Assembly (NCBI GenBank): GCA_021731345.1
Contig: JAKFXO010000037.1
Coordinates: forward strand, 1-8,844
Direction: 5' to 3'
Length of the DNA: 8,844 nucleotides
DNA from: Candidatus Peribacterales bacterium
GTDB lineage: Bacteria > Patescibacteriota > Gracilibacteria > Peribacterales > Peribacteraceae
Part shown: piece by piece, positions 6,374 to 8,844 of the stretch
Position numbering within the stretch: the first letter of the stretch is position 1
Layout: the number at the start of each line of letters is the position of its first letter
Made by a program: the position numbers and the translations under genes
Notes under the pieces: model-generated
Seen by the model: the letters and a program-made list of their open reading frames with translations, nothing else
Database searches by the model: none
What the model was told of the DNA's origin: nothing

Positions 6374-6379
6374 CTCCTT
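6374..6379 (-). promoter_or_regulatory. Shine-Dalgarno-like AAGGAG before an alternative dnaX start
   Basis: AAGGAG on the minus strand lies 4 bases before an in-frame ATG at 6369. This is the clearest Shine-Dalgarno match I noticed before a possible start in the window. It would give a 501-residue DnaX with a 15-residue extension unlike the family's usual N terminus. It could be a real second start on a longer mRNA or chance. Confidence 0.3.
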
Positions 6380-6400
6380 AATGTTTATGGAACCTTTTCA

Positions 6401-6409
6401 TGCTAGGAT
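6401..6409 (+). promoter_or_regulatory. Possible extended -10 element before the DsbA-like gene
   Basis: TGC followed by TAGGAT (4 of 6 to TATAAT) ends 25 bases before the ATG at 6435 and would give a leader of about 19 bases. TTATAT at 6414-6419 is a rival -10. Neither has a recognisable -35. The 110-base gap between dnaX and this gene must hold divergent promoters, but which hexamer serves the plus strand is uncertain. Confidence 0.3.
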
Positions 6410-6434
6410 CGCCTTATATCCCTTCCTAAACCAC

Positions 6435-7040
6435 ATGAAGAAGCTTCTAGCCCCCGTTCTTGTTTCATCCGCACTCCTTTTTGCCGCATGCGGCGTGGAT
6501 ACCACAGGCCTTAGTGCTGAATCATCCCGTACCATGATGGGCTCTGAAACCGCACTCGTTACTCTCACTGAATTTGGTGATATGCAGTGTCCTGCATGTA
6601 AGACAGCACACGAGATTCTCACCAAGCCTCTTATGACCAAGTACGACGGAAAGATTCGCTTTGAATTTAAGCACTTCCCGCTTCGTAATATTCACGTGTA
6701 CGCACTGGAAGCTGCAGAGGCGGCTGAGTGTGCCGCGGATCAGGGAAAATTCTGGCAATTTTTTGATCTCACGTACGCTAATCAAGACAGACTCAGCGGT
6801 GTCGCTCTACGTGAGTGGGCAGCTGAACTCAATCTTGATGCTGCGCTCTTTGACCGTTGTGTGAAGTCCAACATTAAGGAGAAGACAATCCTCGCCGACT
6901 TTGCCGAAGGCAGTAAGTTGGGCGTAAATTCCACTCCTTCATATTTTGTGAACGGTGTACGCGTTCCAAATAACACACTCGAAACGCTCTCGGCTGCTAT
7001 TGATGCAGCATTGAAGAACTCTTCACAGGTTCCGCTCTAA
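6435..7040 (+). CDS. DsbA-like thioredoxin-fold lipoprotein
   Basis: A 201-residue exported thiol-disulfide oxidoreductase of the DsbA/BdbD-like (Thioredoxin_4) type. MKKLLAPVLVSSALLFAAC is a lipoprotein signal peptide with Cys19 as the likely lipidated residue; F at -3 is slightly unusual. The active site is CPAC (52-55) after TEFGDMQ, and the cis-proline loop is NSTPSYFVNG (165-174). The family's extra cysteines are present at C99 (AAECAADQGKFW) and C142 (FDRCVKS). It should act outside the cytoplasmic membrane, making or rearranging disulfides in secreted proteins. No partner quinone reductase (DsbB or VKOR) is in the window. ATG 6435 is chosen because the signal peptide starts there; the frame is open to an ATG at 6381 with no signal-like sequence. 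Divergent from dnaX and convergent with the DM13 lipoprotein, whose stop is 6 bases away. Confidence 0.92.
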   Translation: MKKLLAPVLVSSALLFAACGVDTTGLSAESSRTMMGSETALVTLTEFGDMQCPACKTAHEILTKPLMTKYDGKIRFEFKHFPLRNIHVYALEAAEAAECAADQGKFWQFFDLTYANQDRLSGVALREWAAELNLDAALFDRCVKSNIKEKTILADFAEGSKLGVNSTPSYFVNGVRVPNNTLETLSAAIDAALKNSSQVPL

Positions 7041-7046
7041 ACAAAG

Positions 7047-7622
7047 CTAACGCTTTGAAATCTGAGCGAAGCCGTAGACCAACTTGAGCTTCGTATCGAA
7101 GAGGACGACTGTACGCAGTTTGTCCTCTTCTTTCTGTGATGGCACAGAATACTGTTGGGGTCCGTAGGCAGCTTGAAGCTGTCCGAGATCGATCGCGGTG
7201 GAATCGGGGAATTCGGTGTCTCGTGGGTCGACAATGGTTGTGAGGTAAACGTGAACAGATGCACCTGGACTCGTGCTGAAGTCAGAGGAGAAGTAGAGGG
7301 TGTTTTCGTGGTACATAGCAAAACCACTTGTTGCAGCCTTGAGGCCGATAATGGCACCGAGTGCGCTTTCGCTTTGGATCTCGCGCGCAGCGGCAGCAAT
7401 GTCTTTTCCTCGTTCAATCTCACTTTCAATCAATGCCCGCATGTCAGGATCGTTCACGATTGGATCATTTCCGATAATGAAATTAGCCATCGTATCAGCG
7501 AGTTCGTCACCGTAACGAGAGGCGGTCAGAGGGTTATTATTTTGCTCAGAAATACTTGTCTGTCCTGCGCTGCAGGCTGTGAGAGCAAGGAGAAGAAACG
7601 GGATGAGGGTGGTGGTGCGCAT
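7047..7622 (-). CDS. Lipoprotein with a DM13-like domain
   Basis: A 191-residue lipoprotein. The signal peptide MRTTTLIPFLLLALTAC ends in a good lipobox (LTAC, Cys17). A charged, probably helical segment (about 33-85) leads to a C-terminal domain (about 92-188) that resembles DM13: G-F at 100-101, LYFSSDFSTSPGASVHVYL (109-127), then DLGQLQAAYGPQQYSVP (145-161), and TVVLFD...LVYGFAQI (171-188). This follows the DM13 pattern of an edF..PdlxVyL core, an LGxLkg..GxqxYxlP turn and a final SVVIWC...FGxAxL strand. DM13 has been proposed as an extracytoplasmic electron-transfer or redox domain. Here the usual WC is replaced by F175-D176, so the redox cysteine is missing. Assignment is from memory of the family pattern. 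The ATG has no Shine-Dalgarno; a promoter lies just upstream. Its 3' end also encodes a terminator-like hairpin for the opposite strand. Confidence 0.78.
   Translation of the reverse strand: MRTTTLIPFLLLALTACSAGQTSISEQNNNPLTASRYGDELADTMANFIIGNDPIVNDPDMRALIESEIERGKDIAAAAREIQSESALGAIIGLKAATSGFAMYHENTLYFSSDFSTSPGASVHVYLTTIVDPRDTEFPDSTAIDLGQLQAAYGPQQYSVPSQKEEDKLRTVVLFDTKLKLVYGFAQISKR
7098..7134 (+). terminator. Terminator-like hairpin downstream of the DsbA-like gene, inside the DM13 coding sequence
   Basis: GAAGAGGAC at 7098-7106 pairs perfectly with GTCCTCTTC at 7122-7130. The stem continues inward through G-T and A-T pairs, a bulged T, then CTG with CAG, to a 4-base loop (7112-7115), and is followed on the plus strand by TTTCTG. 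It lies 58 bases past the stop of the DsbA-like gene. A smaller 6-bp hairpin (7042-7057) right after that stop lacks a T run. The larger hairpin is the better candidate for stopping plus-strand transcription. Confidence 0.5.
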
Positions 7623-7631
7623 AGGTGCGCT

Positions 7632-7660
7632 ATTGTCGGCATAGAGATGCGCCTTGGCAA
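7632..7660 (-). promoter_or_regulatory. Sigma-70-type promoter of the DM13 lipoprotein gene
   Basis: On the minus strand TTGCCA (7660-7655, 5 of 6 to TTGACA) and GACAAT (7637-7632, 4 of 6 to TATAAT) are exactly 17 bases apart. The -10 ends 9 bases before the ATG at 7622, so the leader would be only 2-3 bases. The -35 sits within the short palindrome GCCTTGGCAAGGC (7651-7663), directly after the stop of the upstream gene; a regulator could bind there, but nothing else points to one. Confidence 0.55.
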
Positions 7661-7663
7661 GGC

Positions 7664-8844
7664 TTAGTTCATGCCAATCAGTGCGTGGCCCGGGCCACCG
7701 TACATGAATCCTCCTGCGTTGACGGTGCGTGCAAGAGATCGTAACTCAGTCAGGTTCGCGAAAAGATCGCGATGCCAGTTGTGATTTTTCGGTTCCCCAT
7801 TCTCATGGGCGCAGAATGTCGTCCAGTAGAGAACTTTCGGGTTCTGCTCGTGCTCCAGCCATTCTGCTGTTTGCTGCGTTGCTCCACCACTGGAGACGTT
7901 CACATGTCGATATGTCGCCTTGTGATCAGCATGCTCAGTCTTGCGAGTGTGCTCTCTGCCATCCGTGCTGTGGCTGATGACGTCGTGGCGTCCGATATCT
8001 TCACCTGTTCTCGCTCGTTCGCGCGTCGCCTCTTCGTTTTGCACACTTGCACCTTTCTTTGCGACTTCGTGATTCAAGTAGCCGTGGGTCGTGCACCAGT
8101 CATTGTTATAGACGATCCAACGGAACTGATGAATGTTGCGGTTGGCGTGCGGACTCTTGAGGAGTCTGAGCACCATTGGCTGTACTTCGGAGTGGTGCTG
8201 ACCAATTTCTTCCACCAGCGCATCGATTCTCTTTCGTGCATCTGTCACGTTTGAAGATTGCTCCTTAATGTCTTTGCCTCCACTGAACTGTTTTACATAA
8301 CTCTCCATCGACTTCAGACGTTTGAAATCTTTCTCTGATAGATGTGATGTTTTTGCTTGCCCGATGATGTCAGCCGCACTCTCCCAATCCTTGGTGTCCA
8401 TCGCATGACGGAGTTTCAAGAGAACAGGTGCCTCATTTTCTACATCGTTACTAGCATCAAGCCTGTCTTCTGCTTGATTGACGTATTGCAGGCGTTGCGC
8501 GTAGTGCATCGACAGAAACTGCGTCTTTGATACGGGCTGAAAGCCACGAATGCCCGTGCCTTCAAAGCGCTCTTTGAATTTCTTTTCGATTTTATCAAAG
8601 CGCTCTGAGACCTTTGCCCAGTTTTTCATGAGCGCGTTGAGCGAGTTCGCACCCGAGCCGTTTACAAATGCTTCGATCTTGGCGGGGTTAGAACCAGACT
8701 TGAAGATGCGCTCAAGCCACATACCGACTTTGCCACCATTCATGATTCCCGCAGATACGGCACCCTGAAGCTTTTTCTTTGCTTCGTCATAGATGCCGTT
8801 TTGACCTTTGTCGTTTGCAAGTAGGGACGCTCGTGCAGCGGCAA
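7664..8844 (-). CDS. Unrecognised protein with His-rich C-terminal region, N terminus outside window
   Basis: I do not recognise this family. The frame is open from the TAA at 7664-7666 to the window edge, giving 392 visible residues. The first ATG in view (8743) is probably internal, because 33 more codons upstream are open (ending AKKKLQGAVSAGI before that Met) and no promoter or signal peptide precedes it. The visible N-terminal part is charged and likely helical, with WAKVSERFDKIEKKFKERF and repeated E/K/R patterns. The last 180 residues are rich in histidine: counting from the Met at 8743, 17 His fall between residues 183 and 353. Six of these lie in a 28-residue stretch (253-280) as HDVISHSTDGREHTRKTE followed by HADHKATYRH. 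There are two cysteines (217, 311) and a glycine-rich end (GGFMYGGPGHALIG). No membrane segment is visible. The stop lies 41 bases before the DM13 lipoprotein start on the same strand. The histidines might bind metal, but no known metalloenzyme motif is clear. Confidence 0.8.
   Translation of the reverse strand, partial: AAARASLLANDKGQNGIYDEAKKKLQGAVSAGIMNGGKVGMWLERIFKSGSNPAKIEAFVNGSGANSLNALMKNWAKVSERFDKIEKKFKERFEGTGIRGFQPVSKTQFLSMHYAQRLQYVNQAEDRLDASNDVENEAPVLLKLRHAMDTKDWESAADIIGQAKTSHLSEKDFKRLKSMESYVKQFSGGKDIKEQSSNVTDARKRIDALVEEIGQHHSEVQPMVLRLLKSPHANRNIHQFRWIVYNNDWCTTHGYLNHEVAKKGASVQNEEATRERARTGEDIGRHDVISHSTDGREHTRKTEHADHKATYRHVNVSSGGATQQTAEWLEHEQNPKVLYWTTFCAHENGEPKNHNWHRDLFANLTELRSLARTVNAGGFMYGGPGHALIGMN

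Noticed and set aside
7614..7630. Direct repeat of GGTGCGC at 7614-7620 and 7624-7630 around the DM13 gene start
   Set aside because: Only 7 bases long and partly coding; no third copy or palindromic symmetry supports a binding site.
7651..7663. Palindrome GCCTTGGCAAGGC as a terminator of the His-rich protein gene
   Set aside because: The loop would be only 3 bases with a 5-bp stem and no T run follows on the minus strand; its overlap with a -35 box is noted instead.
7772..8254. A 160-codon open frame on the plus strand with hydrophobic, Cys-rich translation
   Set aside because: It is antisense to the long minus-strand His-rich protein; the many His and Asp/Asn codons there give hydrophobic-looking antisense residues. 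No start signal or family feature is seen.
1..8844. Mobile element, CRISPR array, RNA gene or defence system
   Set aside because: I saw no regularly spaced repeats, transposase or integrase motifs, tRNA-like cloverleaf, or nuclease/toxin motifs; all but short gaps are filled by the genes listed.

Overview
The window looks like an ordinary chromosomal stretch from a bacterium with a small, compact genome, most plausibly a member of the Candidate Phyla Radiation (Patescibacteria), perhaps near Peregrinibacteria. The reasons are indirect. There is a surface protein with an SLH domain, polyserine linkers and Calx-beta repeats. The DnaX clamp loader has lost its zinc-binding cysteines. Genes are very tightly packed, and most starts have no Shine-Dalgarno sequence. 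UGA acts as a normal stop (uppP, glyA and the 5-FCL gene end in TGA), which argues against the lineages that read UGA as glycine. This placement is an inference and no marker gene proves it.

Layout, left to right. The window opens inside the 3' end of a plus-strand CsaA-type tRNA-binding OB-fold gene (1-159). A well-formed promoter (184-212) follows and drives a 487-residue secreted SLH / polyserine / Calx-beta protein (246-1709). A bidirectional hairpin terminator (1722-1758) separates it from a convergent minus-strand run, which reads in its own direction: dnaX (6324-4864), 5-formyltetrahydrofolate cyclo-ligase (4826-4245), glyA (4199-2934), dgkA-type lipid kinase (2937-2536) and uppP (2533-1760). 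The last three genes are joined by a 4-base overlap and a 2-base gap. Divergent from dnaX is a DsbA-like thioredoxin-fold lipoprotein (6435-7040). It converges on a DM13-domain lipoprotein (7622-7047), only 6 bases apart. The right end (8844-7664) is the C-terminal part of an unrecognised, histidine-rich minus-strand protein whose start lies outside the window.

How the genes fit together. SHMT and 5-FCL form a folate one-carbon pair, in which 5-FCL clears the 5-formyl-THF that SHMT itself produces. DgkA-type kinase and UppP both regenerate undecaprenyl phosphate, the lipid carrier for cell-wall and glycan synthesis. The SLH/Calx-beta protein is an envelope-anchored surface protein. The DsbA-like and DM13 lipoproteins probably act outside the membrane, and DsbA is a thiol redox protein.

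No mobile element, CRISPR array, RNA gene, toxin-antitoxin pair or defence system could be supported. The points most worth a second look are the DM13 domain lacking its usual cysteine, the DnaX without its zinc module, the repeated placement of -10-like elements 5 to 9 bases before start codons (suggesting leaderless mRNAs), and the His-rich unknown protein at the right edge.
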